A DNA stretch of 44,335 nucleotides from Oscillospiraceae bacterium. Lineage in GTDB: Bacteria; Bacillota; Clostridia; Oscillospirales; Ruminococcaceae. The position numbers and the translations under genes were made by a program. The stretch's first letter is position 1; every line of letters starts with the position of its first letter. A model generated the notes under the pieces. The model was given only the letters and a program-made list of their open reading frames with translations. It did not search any database and had not been told where the DNA came from. Where the stretch lies: contig JAFXZM010000004.1 of NCBI GenBank assembly GCA_017541275.1, positions 80,832 to 125,166 of the forward strand. The letters run 5' to 3'. Positions 1 through 8,720 of this stretch are shown piece by piece.

Positions 1-2
1 CC

Positions 3-935
3 AAAAAGGCAATCACAAACCAGTTCATCTATGAGGCGATGACAGAGTTCCTGAAGCATCAGCTCGAGGTCTATTTTACCGAGAACCCCGACGATGCAGC
101 GAGAATCGCAGAGCAGGTGCTTGTCAACAAGCGCAGCCGCGAGAATGCCGAGCGCACAAGGCTCAACCTGAAAAAGAAGCTCTCAGGCAACCTCGATCTT
201 TCCAACATGGTGCCGAAATTCGTGGACTGCCGCTCAAAGGATACCGCCCGCAGAGAAGTCTATATCGTGGAGGGCGATTCCGCTCTCGGCTCTGTCAAAA
301 TGGCGCGTGATGCCGAATTTCAGGCGGTCATCCCCGTGCGCGGCAAAATCCTCAACTGCCTGAAGGCGGATTACGCCCGCATTTTCAAATCCGAGATCAT
401 CACCGATCTGGTCAAGGTGCTGGGCTGCGGCGTTGAGGTAACGGCGAAGGCAAACAAGGAGCTCGCAACCTTCAATCTCGACAACCTGCGCTGGAATAAA
501 ATCGTGATCTGTACGGATGCCGATGAGGACGGCTTCCACATCCGCACGCTCATTCTGACGATGATCTACCGCCTTGCACCGACGCTCATCCGCGAGGGCT
601 ATGTCTATATCGCGGAATCGCCGCTGTTTGAGATCACCACGAAGGACCGCACCTATTTCGCTTATGACGAAAAGGAGCGCGTGAAGATTCTCTCGATGAT
701 CGAGGGGCAGAAGTATACGATTCAGCGCTCGAAGGGTCTCGGCGAAAACGAGGCCGAAATGATGGCACTGACAACCATGAATCCCGAAACGCGCCGTATC
801 ATCAAAATAACGCCGGAGGATGCAGAGGCGACTGCCGAAATGTTTGAGATGCTGCTGGGCGATAATCTCGCCGCCCGCAAGGACTATATCGCAGAGCACG
901 GCGGAGATTATCTCGATCTGGCAGATATCTCCTGA
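3..935 (+). CDS. parE: Type IIA DNA topoisomerase subunit B, topoisomerase IV ParE-like (5' truncated)
   Basis: The reading frame is open from base 3, so the gene starts before the window and 310 C-terminal residues are visible. They contain the toprim domain: an EGDSA motif carrying the catalytic Glu, and the metal-binding stretch DADEDG. The C-terminal part has the SKGLGE signature typical of GyrB/ParE. The B subunit binds and hydrolyses ATP and holds the metal site used for strand cleavage; its ATPase domain lies outside the window. Two genes downstream lies a matching A subunit, which supports a parE-parC pair. ParE rather than GyrB is inferred from the partner lacking a GyrA box. Confidence 0.88.
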   Translation, partial: KKAITNQFIYEAMTEFLKHQLEVYFTENPDDAARIAEQVLVNKRSRENAERTRLNLKKKLSGNLDLSNMVPKFVDCRSKDTARREVYIVEGDSALGSVKMARDAEFQAVIPVRGKILNCLKADYARIFKSEIITDLVKVLGCGVEVTAKANKELATFNLDNLRWNKIVICTDADEDGFHIRTLILTMIYRLAPTLIREGYVYIAESPLFEITTKDRTYFAYDEKERVKILSMIEGQKYTIQRSKGLGENEAEMMALTTMNPETRRIIKITPEDAEATAEMFEMLLGDNLAARKDYIAEHGGDYLDLADIS

Positions 936-988
936 CGATTCGGAATACAGAACAGCCAGAATATACATCATATACGGAGGATACTGCT

Positions 989-1393
989 ATGGGAATGCTT
1001 ACCATGAAATACAACAGCGCTGAAATGGCGCAGAAGCTGGCAATGATGCTTCAGCCGGGCGAGAACCTGATCGCGGCTGTATACTGCACTGTTGAGCGCG
1101 GCTTTTTTGAAGTCGGCAGCAGAATTATGACCGGTTATCTCGGCATCACCGATCAGCACCGTCTGGTCGGATTCAAGATCGGAATGATCGGAGAAACACC
1201 GATTACCGCCTATTTGCAGTGCGCACAGAAGCTTCGCATCAAAAAAGGCTTGTTTAATTCGTACAGGCTCACCATGAAGGCAGATAATTTCTCGCTGAAC
1301 TGCCAGATCTCCAGAAAAGGCGGCAAGAGATTCCCCGATCAGTCGGATTATCTCGATCTGATGCTGCCGATCCTTGAAATGTATCAGAGATAA
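989..1393 (+). CDS. Small conserved-looking protein of unknown function between parE and parC
   Basis: A 134-residue protein preceded by a good ribosome binding site (ACGGAGG). It has no signal peptide or membrane segment. Its mix of short beta-rich stretches (residues 28-60 and 85-105) with a C-terminal amphipathic tail resembles bacterial PH-like or YdhS-type folds, but no diagnostic motif is seen and no function is assigned. It lies 53 nt after parE and 30 nt before parC on the same strand, so it is probably co-transcribed with both topoisomerase genes. Confidence 0.7.
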   Translation: MGMLTMKYNSAEMAQKLAMMLQPGENLIAAVYCTVERGFFEVGSRIMTGYLGITDQHRLVGFKIGMIGETPITAYLQCAQKLRIKKGLFNSYRLTMKADNFSLNCQISRKGGKRFPDQSDYLDLMLPILEMYQR

Positions 1394-1423
1394 TCCCGCC
1401 CGGCATACGAAAGGAATGTTTGA

Positions 1424-3661
1424 ATGGCACGAAAGAGAAGGGACGAACAGCCGAAATCGGCAAATCCGTCCAATGCATATATTGAAGGCGCAGGACTGAC
1501 GGTCGAGGAGCGCATCACCGAAACGCTCCGCAAGAACTTCATGCCCTATGCCATGAGCGCGATTGTTTCCCGCGCACTGCCGGAGATCGACGGCTTTAAG
1601 CCCTCGCACAGAAAGCTGCTCTATACGATGTACAAAATGGGGCTGCTCTCCGGCGCAAGAACCAAATCCGCAAATGTCGTCGGCCAGACGATGCGGCTGA
1701 ACCCGCACGGCGATGCCGCGATCTATGAGACCATGGTGCGCCTTGCACGCGGCAATGAATCGCTGCTGCACCCGTATGTGGACAGCAAGGGCAACTTCGG
1801 CAAGGTGTATTCGCGTGATATGGCCTATGCCGCCCCGCGTTATACCGAGGTGCGCCTCGAACCGATCGCCGCAGAGCTGTTCGCCGATATCGACCGGGAA
1901 ACCGTCGATTTTGTCCCGAACTACGACAATACCACGCAGGAGCCGACGCTTCTCCCCGCGACCTTCCCCTCTGTTCTCGTCAATGCCAATGTCGGCATTG
2001 CGGTCTCTATGGCGAGCAATGTCTGCCCGTTCAATCTCGCGGAGATCTGCGAAACAACGGCCGCACTGATTAAAAATCCGGAGCACGACCTGCTCTCGAC
2101 GCTCAAAGGCCCTGATTTCCCGACCGGCGCCTTCATGCTCTACGATGAGGAGGAGCTTCGCAAGGTCTACGATACCGGACGCGGCAGCATCCGGCTCCGC
2201 TCCAAGTGGAATTACGATAAATCCGCAAACTGCATCGAGATCACGCAGATCCCCTATTCCACGACGATCGAGGCAATCATGGAGAAGATCGTCGAGCTGG
2301 TCAAGGCCGGAAAAATCAGAGAAATTTCGTATCTGCGCGATGAAACCGATATCAACGGCCTGAAGCTCACGCTCGACCTGAAGCGCGGCACAGAGCCGGA
2401 TAAGCTCATGCAGAAGCTCTACCGCATGACCCCGCTTCAGGATACCGTTTCCTGCAATTTCAATATTCTGATTGCGGGCATGCCGAAGGTCATGGGCGTG
2501 CGCGAAATCCTCGAAGAATGGATTGCCTTCCGCACCGAATGCATCCGGCGCAGGGTCTATTTCGATCTGCATAAGAAAATGGACAAGCTGCACCTGCTCG
2601 AAGGTCTCGAAAAGATTTTGCTCGATATCGACAAGGCAATCAGGATTGTCCGCGAGACCGAGGAGGAATCCGAGGTTGTCTCGAACCTCATGATCGGCTT
2701 CGGCATCGACAATACGCAGGCGGAGTATGTCGCGGAGATCAAGCTGCGGCATCTCAACCGCGAATATATCTTAAAGCGCACCGAGGAAATCGAGCAGCTC
2801 CGCAAGGATATCGCGGAAATGGAGGACATCCTGAAGGATGTCAAAAAGATTCGCAAAATCATGACCGAGGAGCTGAAAAAGGTCGCGCAGAAATACGGTC
2901 AGCCCCGCAGAACGCTGTTCTATGACCTGACCGATGAGCCGGAGGCGGCCGCCGAGGACGATACGCCTGATTATCCGGTGCATCTGTTCCTCTCTGCCGA
3001 GGGCTATTTCAAAAAGATTACGCCGCAAAGCCTGCGCATGAGCTCCGAGCAGAAGCTCAAGGAGGGCGATACGGTCATGCAGCAGAAGAACGCCTCCAAC
3101 CGCACCGAGCTGCTGTTCTTCACCGATCAGGCACAGGTCTATAAAACCAGAGCGAGCGCCTTTGATGACACCAAGGCGAGCGTGCTGGGCGATTTCGTAC
3201 CGGTGAAGCTGGGCTTCGATGACGGTGAGCGCGTGAAGTATATGGTCGCAACGGATGACTACAGCGGCTTTTTGCTGTTCTGCTTCTCAAACGGCAAGAT
3301 CGCAAAGGTTCCGCTCAGCGCCTATGCGACCAAGACAAACCGCAAAAAGCTCGCAAATGCGTATTCTGCCAAGGATCCGCTCGTGCAGGTGCTGTACCTG
3401 ACGGAGGACTGCGACGTTCTGCTGCGCTCGACCAACAGCCGTGCGATTGTGTTCAATACCGCGATGCTGCTGCCCAAAACGACCAGAGATTCGATCGGCG
3501 TGCAGGTCATGACGCTCAAGGCCAAGGGCGCGAAGGTCGAGGAGGTCTCCGTACCGACAGCGGAGCAGCTCGGCGGCCTGCAAAAATATGTCGTCAAGAA
3601 TATCCCGGCTGCCGGCGGCATGGCGAAGGATCTTGAAATTGCCGGACAGATGACACTATAA
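1424..3661 (+). CDS. parC: Type IIA DNA topoisomerase subunit A, topoisomerase IV ParC-like
   Basis: A 745-residue DNA breakage-reunion subunit. The catalytic tyrosine is Tyr140 in the motif PRYTE, and the quinolone-resistance region HGDAAIYE lies at residues 95-102. The winged-helix/tower region is followed by a coiled coil near residues 400-480, then a C-terminal domain of beta-pinwheel type. The GyrA box characteristic of gyrase is not seen, which favours a decatenating topoisomerase IV. The start has an AAAGGAATG Shine-Dalgarno region. Ala98 sits at the position equivalent to E. coli GyrA Ser83, where Ser is usual; this is discussed as a finding. Confidence 0.9.
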   Translation: MARKRRDEQPKSANPSNAYIEGAGLTVEERITETLRKNFMPYAMSAIVSRALPEIDGFKPSHRKLLYTMYKMGLLSGARTKSANVVGQTMRLNPHGDAAIYETMVRLARGNESLLHPYVDSKGNFGKVYSRDMAYAAPRYTEVRLEPIAAELFADIDRETVDFVPNYDNTTQEPTLLPATFPSVLVNANVGIAVSMASNVCPFNLAEICETTAALIKNPEHDLLSTLKGPDFPTGAFMLYDEEELRKVYDTGRGSIRLRSKWNYDKSANCIEITQIPYSTTIEAIMEKIVELVKAGKIREISYLRDETDINGLKLTLDLKRGTEPDKLMQKLYRMTPLQDTVSCNFNILIAGMPKVMGVREILEEWIAFRTECIRRRVYFDLHKKMDKLHLLEGLEKILLDIDKAIRIVRETEEESEVVSNLMIGFGIDNTQAEYVAEIKLRHLNREYILKRTEEIEQLRKDIAEMEDILKDVKKIRKIMTEELKKVAQKYGQPRRTLFYDLTDEPEAAAEDDTPDYPVHLFLSAEGYFKKITPQSLRMSSEQKLKEGDTVMQQKNASNRTELLFFTDQAQVYKTRASAFDDTKASVLGDFVPVKLGFDDGERVKYMVATDDYSGFLLFCFSNGKIAKVPLSAYATKTNRKKLANAYSAKDPLVQVLYLTEDCDVLLRSTNSRAIVFNTAMLLPKTTRDSIGVQVMTLKAKGAKVEEVSVPTAEQLGGLQKYVVKNIPAAGGMAKDLEIAGQMTL

Positions 3662-3850
3662 GCTGTCTCCGGGGATTATTCATAAAAATGCATCCGGATA
3701 CTTCTCTTTTGTAATCAATTAAAGGTGCGCTTTCAATGCATCATCATTCGGAATGACTTTTTCAATCGCCTGTATTTCTGAAACGGGCGTTTCCCCGATT
3801 ACCGATCTCGCAGATTGCAGCGGCAAAAACCGGGAGGAGGTGTGCAGGCT

Positions 3851-4642
3851 GTGCAGATTCTGGAAACAGGGTTTCAGGACGTCCTCTATGCCGGGGAGAC
3901 ACTCCGGCAGCCGGACGGGTTTTCCGGCGTGCTGCTGCTGCTGACCGGCGGTTCTGTGACAGTCGGAGCCGGCTCGCAGACCGTTTGCGCAGAGGCGGGC
4001 GATGCCCTGCTGCTGGGCGAAAAAACACCGTTTTGCTGCACGCCCGTACAGGATGACCTGCTCTATGACTGGGTTCTGTTCGATCCGGGCAGCGACCGCA
4101 GCTTCTATGCCTCCCTGCAAATACCGGAAAATACGCTGCTGCGCTTCGGCGATACCGCGTTTCTTTCGGCACTGATGCAGCAGCTCTGCGCCGAATTCTA
4201 TGCGGCAAATGTCAAGCGGAGCGACATGCTCGACTGCCTGCTGAAGGCGCTGCTCATCCGCATCTCCGAGACCGGCGGGCCGATCGGCATGCAGAATGCT
4301 GCGGCAAACAGTGACCCGCACTATGAGGCGCTTGTGCGGCTGCGGGAGAAAATCTACGCAAATCCGCAGGAAAAATGGTCGGTCGAAATGCTTTGCTCGG
4401 AGGTCAGCATGAGCCGGAGCTATTTCCAGCTCATTTACCGCGAGACCTTCGGCACGACCTGCATCGCCGATGTCATTAACTGCAAAATGAACCGCGCCCG
4501 CGATCTGCTGACCTCAACTGCCTATACGATCTCGCATATCGCGCAGCTCTGCGGTTATGATAATGAGGAGCATTTCATGCGGCAGTTCAAGAAAAACAAC
4601 GGCGTGACCCCGACGGTCTACCGGCGGGAGCACAGAGAATAA
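3851..4642 (+). CDS. AraC-family transcriptional regulator
   Basis: A 263-residue protein. The N-terminal half (about residues 1-140) looks like the cupin ligand-binding domain of AraC regulators. The last 100 residues hold the double helix-turn-helix: SMSRSYFQLIYRETFG in the first HTH, and IAQLCGYDNEEHFMRQFKK followed by the VTPTVYRRE end in the second, as in the family. I chose GTG at 3851 because a strong site GGGAGGAGG ends 10 nt before it; an in-frame TTG at 3815 lies upstream of that site and is unlikely. It heads a five-gene operon and may control it. I saw no sigma-A promoter in the 189 nt upstream. Confidence 0.85.
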   Translation: MQILETGFQDVLYAGETLRQPDGFSGVLLLLTGGSVTVGAGSQTVCAEAGDALLLGEKTPFCCTPVQDDLLYDWVLFDPGSDRSFYASLQIPENTLLRFGDTAFLSALMQQLCAEFYAANVKRSDMLDCLLKALLIRISETGGPIGMQNAAANSDPHYEALVRLREKIYANPQEKWSVEMLCSEVSMSRSYFQLIYRETFGTTCIADVINCKMNRARDLLTSTAYTISHIAQLCGYDNEEHFMRQFKKNNGVTPTVYRREHRE

Positions 4643-4657
4643 AAGGAGGGGAACACC

Positions 4658-5101
4658 ATGCTGAAATTTCATCCGCTGAAAGCGGAGGAGCTCGCATCGC
4701 TCAACTGGCAGGAGCAGCCGCTCGCGGTCTGTCTGCCTGCGGATTTTGACCCTGCGGCATCCGTGCAGGCAGAGAATCTGGTGCTGACGCTGTTCGATGA
4801 ACGCGACCTGATCGGCCTGCTGGAGCTGAAGCAAAAGCCGACAGACGGAAAGCCTGTCTGCGCGGTTGTCGGAACAGCGGCGGTGCTCCCTGCGTACCGC
4901 AGGCACGGGCTCGGACGCATGCTCACGGCACTCGCTGCGAGCGCGGCGGCGGAGCGCGGGATCTGGTTCCTGGCAGCTCAGGTGCCGGATACACCGGAGG
5001 CGCAGGGGTTTGCGGCCGCAATGCACTTCCGGCAGACCGAATGGTATCCCGATTATCTGCTGCTGGATCTCTCCGATGTTGAGGGCATGCGGCATGGCTG
5101 A
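4658..5101 (+). CDS. GNAT-family N-acetyltransferase
   Basis: A 147-residue protein with the acetyl-CoA binding motif A of the GNAT fold: the beta-strand VVGTAAVLPAY, then R81-R82-H83-G84-L85-G86 and a helix. GNAT enzymes transfer acetyl from acetyl-CoA to an amine; the substrate cannot be told here. The start has AAAGGAGGGG 6 nt upstream. It lies 15 nt after the AraC gene, and its 3' end overlaps the next gene by 8 nt, indicating translational coupling. Confidence 0.8.
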   Translation: MLKFHPLKAEELASLNWQEQPLAVCLPADFDPAASVQAENLVLTLFDERDLIGLLELKQKPTDGKPVCAVVGTAAVLPAYRRHGLGRMLTALAASAAAERGIWFLAAQVPDTPEAQGFAAAMHFRQTEWYPDYLLLDLSDVEGMRHG

Positions 5102-6227
5102 GCATCCGAAATCCAAACGCGGGAGCTTCCGGACACTGCATGCCGCGTTCATTCTTGCGGGAATGACCGGACTGCTGGCGGCAGGCTCGCTGTTCGGCGG
5201 CAGCGGCAGCGATGCCGCGAAAAATCCGGTCTGGCGGCCGCTTCTGCGCGCCAGAGACAGCACCGTGCTTCAGCTTGGACGGGATTCCGTCCGGAATATC
5301 TATGTCACGGAGGAGCGCCTGCTGCCCTATGCGGTGAGCTATGACGAAAGCGCCGTCACGGCCTCGGCGCAGGCGGTCAATGCCTATGCGGCAGCGGTCG
5401 GTGTGCCGGTGTATATGCTGGCCGTGCCGACCTCCGCGGGCATTTACGGTGACCTGCTCCCCGAAGCAGCACCGCTGGTCAATGAGCATGCCGAACTGGA
5501 CAGCCTTTTCCGTCAGCTCAGTGACGGCATTATGCGCATTGAAGCCGAAAGCTGGCTCTCGACCGAGCGCGAGCAGTATATCTATTACCGCACAGACCCC
5601 TGCTGGACGACCTACGGCGCCTTCTGCGTTTACCGCACGGCAATCCGCAAGCTCGGCTCGAATCCGCTGGGATATGACCGCTTCCGGATCATTCATTTTC
5701 ACAATGACTATCAGGGCAGGCTCGTGCAGGAGAGCGGCTATGATGAGACAGCGCCCGATCTGGTCGATCTGTTTCAGAGCGATACCGAGCAACCGCTCAG
5801 ACATGTGACGGCGCTGCGTCAGGACGGCAGCGTGCAGGTCTCCGGCTATTACCGGCGGGATGCCGCAGAGGAATCCGGCGACCCGGTGCAGGTGTTCGGT
5901 ACCAATACCGAGGCTGTGCTGTATATGGAGACAGAAAATCAGAATAACCGGGAGCTGCTTCTGCTGACAGACCGCTTCGGCGGCAGCATGACGCCGTTTC
6001 TGCTTCAGCATTATCATACGGTCACTGCGGTGAATCTGGAGCTGGCACAGGCGCAGAAGCTCGACTGGCAGGCACTTGTCCACGACGGCAGTGCGCAGTA
6101 TACGCAGATTCTGGTGCTCTGCGGTGCCGATACGCTGCGCAGTGCGGATTTTCCTGCGGCAATGAAGCTGACCGATACGCTGCTCTCCGCAGAGAACGGG
6201 AATCCACAAGAAGGAGAAACGCCATGA
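5094..6227 (+). CDS. Membrane-anchored DHHW/AlgX-like protein with degenerate catalytic motifs
   Basis: A 377-residue protein with an N-terminal hydrophobic segment (about residues 14-34) and a long extracytoplasmic region resembling the DHHW/AlgX-J SGNH-like family. The order of elements fits: a strand with VYMLAVPTSAGIYGD, a YYRTD..W motif, and a late LLLLTDRFGGS..PFLLQHY block. The family's DHHW motif reads D168-P-C-W171, so the catalytic His is missing. The Ser usually found in the DS(F/Y)GN block is Arg294. It may therefore be a binding protein rather than an acyl hydrolase or transferase. ATG at 5094 was chosen because it overlaps the acetyltransferase gene and places the membrane segment at the N-terminus. 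Confidence 0.7.
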   Translation: MAEHPKSKRGSFRTLHAAFILAGMTGLLAAGSLFGGSGSDAAKNPVWRPLLRARDSTVLQLGRDSVRNIYVTEERLLPYAVSYDESAVTASAQAVNAYAAAVGVPVYMLAVPTSAGIYGDLLPEAAPLVNEHAELDSLFRQLSDGIMRIEAESWLSTEREQYIYYRTDPCWTTYGAFCVYRTAIRKLGSNPLGYDRFRIIHFHNDYQGRLVQESGYDETAPDLVDLFQSDTEQPLRHVTALRQDGSVQVSGYYRRDAAEESGDPVQVFGTNTEAVLYMETENQNNRELLLLTDRFGGSMTPFLLQHYHTVTAVNLELAQAQKLDWQALVHDGSAQYTQILVLCGADTLRSADFPAAMKLTDTLLSAENGNPQEGETP

Positions 6228-7732
6228 GCAAGAAGAAAAAAATCAAGCGGATGCCTCCGCAGAAGACGGATTACGAAACAATCCGTGCGCGTGAGGCTGA
6301 GCGGAAGAAAAAACGCCGTGCGAAAAATGCCGGAAAACGGAAAAAACGTCTGAAGATCGCAGGCATCTGCGCCGCTGCTGCGGCTGTACTCGCTGCTGCG
6401 GGCATCGGCACGTATCAGTATCTGAAATCGAGCGGCTGGTTCCTGCGGCATAGAATTGTCATGGAGACCGAGCACTGCAGCGTCACCGGCGCAATGTTTG
6501 CATGCTATTATCAGCAGTGCGCAGACAGCTATCTGGCATACGCGGCACAGGACGAAACAGTGCCGCAGCTCGATGTGAACAAATCGTTCCGGGAGCAGGA
6601 GTATTCCGACGGATATTCCTTCTATCAGATGTTCCTTGATAAGACCGAGGAGACCGTCGCGGCACAGCTTCAGGTCTGCGAGGCTGCCTATGCCGCAGGC
6701 TATGAGCTGACACAGGAGAAAAAGGAAGAGAGCCGTCAGGCAGCCGCGGAAAAAGACCTCTCTCAGTATCAGAAGGGCGTCCGGCGGGAGGATGTCGAGC
6801 GGGCGACGGAATTGGTGTATCTTGCGCAGAACTATCAGCTTGATACGATCGACAATATCACCGTGACGGATGAGGATATTCAGAACTATTATGATCTGCA
6901 CACCGATGATTTTCTCACGGTCGAGATCAACGGCTTCACCTTTCCCTATGATACGGAGGAAAGCGGCGGCGAAAACGGCCTGACACGCGAGGAGGCACTG
7001 CAATATGCGCAGGAGCTTTCCGAATGCAGCAATGACGGGGAATTCCGGAACTATGTCGAGAATTATCTGAACAATGTCCGGAAAGCAGATGCGGAAACTG
7101 CCGCACTTGAGCTCGAAAACATCAAATCCAGCAATCTGCTCACGTATTTCAGCGAGGAGGTGCAGGAGTGGGCGAAAAGCGACGATACCGCGAAGTATTC
7201 CACGAAGATTCTCGACCGTGAGGAACAGAGCATCGTGCAGGTTGTGATGATGCTGAAAAAGCCCGCGCCGAGCAACGAAAAAACCGCAGATATCCGGGTC
7301 GTTGTGCTCACGCCCGCAGAATATGACGGCACAGAGGGCGCAAAGCAATTTGCAGAGGAGCTGATCGGCGAATGCGAAGCGGCAGGCGGTACGCCGGAGG
7401 CCTTTGCAGAGCTGGCATATGAGTATTCCGCCGATGTGCTGACCTACCCTAACGGCGGCACCGTGAGCGGCTTTACGCCCTCCCGGACGACCTACGGCGA
7501 AGCACTGACGGAATGGGCGTTCGACAAGGCGAGAAAGCCCGGCGATATGAGCGTGATCGAAGGCCCCGGCAATGTCATTCTGGCTTATTTTGAATCGGCC
7601 AGCGAGGATGTCGGCTGGCAGTCGCAGGTGCGGGATGCCTTTACACAGCAGGTCAAGGAGGAAATCAACCGGCAGTGTCATCAGGCTGAGGTGACAAAAT
7701 ATCCCGAAAACTATAAGTATATCACCGGCTGA
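6224..7732 (+). CDS. Membrane-anchored PrsA/SurA-like foldase with parvulin-type domain
   Basis: A 502-residue protein. A very basic cytoplasmic N-terminus (residues 1-47, rich in Lys and Arg) precedes one membrane helix (about 48-68), then a SurA-N-like helical region and a parvulin-like domain near residues 350-465. The parvulin core is recognised by FAELAYEYSAD, the NGGTVSGF loop and the ALTEWAFDKARKPGDMS helix. The two His residues usual in active parvulins (near the first strand and in the final GYH motif) are absent, so chaperone-only function is likely. There is no lipobox, unlike PrsA. ATGA overlaps the stop of the preceding gene. Confidence 0.75.
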   Translation: MSKKKKIKRMPPQKTDYETIRAREAERKKKRRAKNAGKRKKRLKIAGICAAAAAVLAAAGIGTYQYLKSSGWFLRHRIVMETEHCSVTGAMFACYYQQCADSYLAYAAQDETVPQLDVNKSFREQEYSDGYSFYQMFLDKTEETVAAQLQVCEAAYAAGYELTQEKKEESRQAAAEKDLSQYQKGVRREDVERATELVYLAQNYQLDTIDNITVTDEDIQNYYDLHTDDFLTVEINGFTFPYDTEESGGENGLTREEALQYAQELSECSNDGEFRNYVENYLNNVRKADAETAALELENIKSSNLLTYFSEEVQEWAKSDDTAKYSTKILDREEQSIVQVVMMLKKPAPSNEKTADIRVVVLTPAEYDGTEGAKQFAEELIGECEAAGGTPEAFAELAYEYSADVLTYPNGGTVSGFTPSRTTYGEALTEWAFDKARKPGDMSVIEGPGNVILAYFESASEDVGWQSQVRDAFTQQVKEEINRQCHQAEVTKYPENYKYITG

Positions 7733-7748
7733 AAGGGAGGCATGCGAT

Positions 7749-8633
7749 ATGTTTGATGCTGCAATCATCGGTACTGGCCCGGCGGGGCTTTCCGCCGCAC
7801 TGACGCTGCGGATTCACAAAAAGCAGATGATCTGGTTCGGCGCAAGCCCGATCTGCGAAAAGGTCGCAAGAGCCGAGCGGGTCAGCAATTATCCCGGATT
7901 GCCGGATATTTCCGGCGCAGAGCTTGCCGCGGCGTTTCAGCGGCATGCCGATTCGATGGGGCTGACTGTGACCGCGCAGGTCGTCAGCAGCATCATTCCC
8001 ATGGGGGAGCACTATGCAATGAGCGCCGGCGCAGATTTCTATGAGGCGAAAACTGTGCTGCTTGCGACCGGCATTGCGGCGGCCGGCACGCTGCCCGGCG
8101 AGGAAGCACTGCTCGGCCGGGGCGTCAGCTATTGCGCAACCTGTGACGGAATGCTGTACCGCGGCAGGCACATCGCAGTGATCTGCACCGCGAAGCGGCT
8201 GGAGCATGAGATCGCCTATCTCGCGGAGCTGGCGGAGCAGATCGACCTGTTTCCGCTTTACCGCGACTGCGGCATCTCTCTGCCGAATGTCACACTGCGG
8301 AGCGAAAAGCCGCAGCGCGTGCAGGGCGATGAACGGTTCACCGGCCTGACGCTCAGCTCCGGTGAAACACTCGCGGCGGACGGGCTGTTCTGTCTGCGGA
8401 CGGCGGTCTCGCTGAATACGCTGCTGCCCGGCCTCGAAACGGAGAACGGCCATATCAGAGTGAACCGCGGTCAGGAGACAAGCCTCAGAAATGTGTTTGC
8501 GGCAGGCGACTGCACCGGCAGACCGTATCAGTATGTCAAGGCCGCCGGCGAGGGCAATGCCGCAGCGCACAGCATCATAAAGGCACTGGCTCAGCCGCAG
8601 GGAATGCGTGCCGTGCAGGACAATATCAGATAA
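7749..8633 (+). CDS. Thioredoxin-reductase-like flavoprotein, possibly ferredoxin-dependent
   Basis: A 294-residue flavoprotein. The N-terminal FAD motif G8-T-G-P-A-G13 and the C-terminal GD motif (FAAGDCTG) are intact, as is the redox-active CATC at residues 129-132, typical of low-molecular-weight thioredoxin reductases. The second Rossmann motif, normally GxGxxA, reads V144-I-C-T-A-K-R-L151, and no HRRxxxR NADPH-phosphate motif follows. This pattern matches the known clostridial flavin-dependent ferredoxin-thioredoxin reductases, which take electrons from ferredoxin; assignment to that group is an inference. No thioredoxin gene is adjacent. It is the last gene of the operon, 16 nt after the foldase and followed by a terminator. 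Confidence 0.8.
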   Translation: MFDAAIIGTGPAGLSAALTLRIHKKQMIWFGASPICEKVARAERVSNYPGLPDISGAELAAAFQRHADSMGLTVTAQVVSSIIPMGEHYAMSAGADFYEAKTVLLATGIAAAGTLPGEEALLGRGVSYCATCDGMLYRGRHIAVICTAKRLEHEIAYLAELAEQIDLFPLYRDCGISLPNVTLRSEKPQRVQGDERFTGLTLSSGETLAADGLFCLRTAVSLNTLLPGLETENGHIRVNRGQETSLRNVFAAGDCTGRPYQYVKAAGEGNAAAHSIIKALAQPQGMRAVQDNIR

Positions 8634-8670
8634 ATCAGAGCCTATGCACAGCATAGGGCAAAGCTGATAA

Positions 8671-8706
8671 GGGCGAAGAAACTTGCTTTCTGCGCCCGCT
8701 TTTTTT
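8671..8706 (+). terminator. Intrinsic terminator of the AraC-to-flavoprotein operon
   Basis: An 11-bp stem with one mismatch (8671-8681 with 8687-8697) and a 5-nt loop, followed by a T-tract at 8700-8706. Confidence 0.9.
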
Positions 8707-8720
8707 CGCAATATTCCCCA

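Noticed and set aside
968-2752. Long open frame on the minus strand (594 codons) opposite parC
   Set aside because: It mirrors the codon pattern of the topoisomerase gene, has no recognisable domain, and overlaps two well-supported genes.
3815-3850. TTG start for the AraC-type regulator
   Set aside because: The strong Shine-Dalgarno lies downstream of it and serves GTG at 3851.
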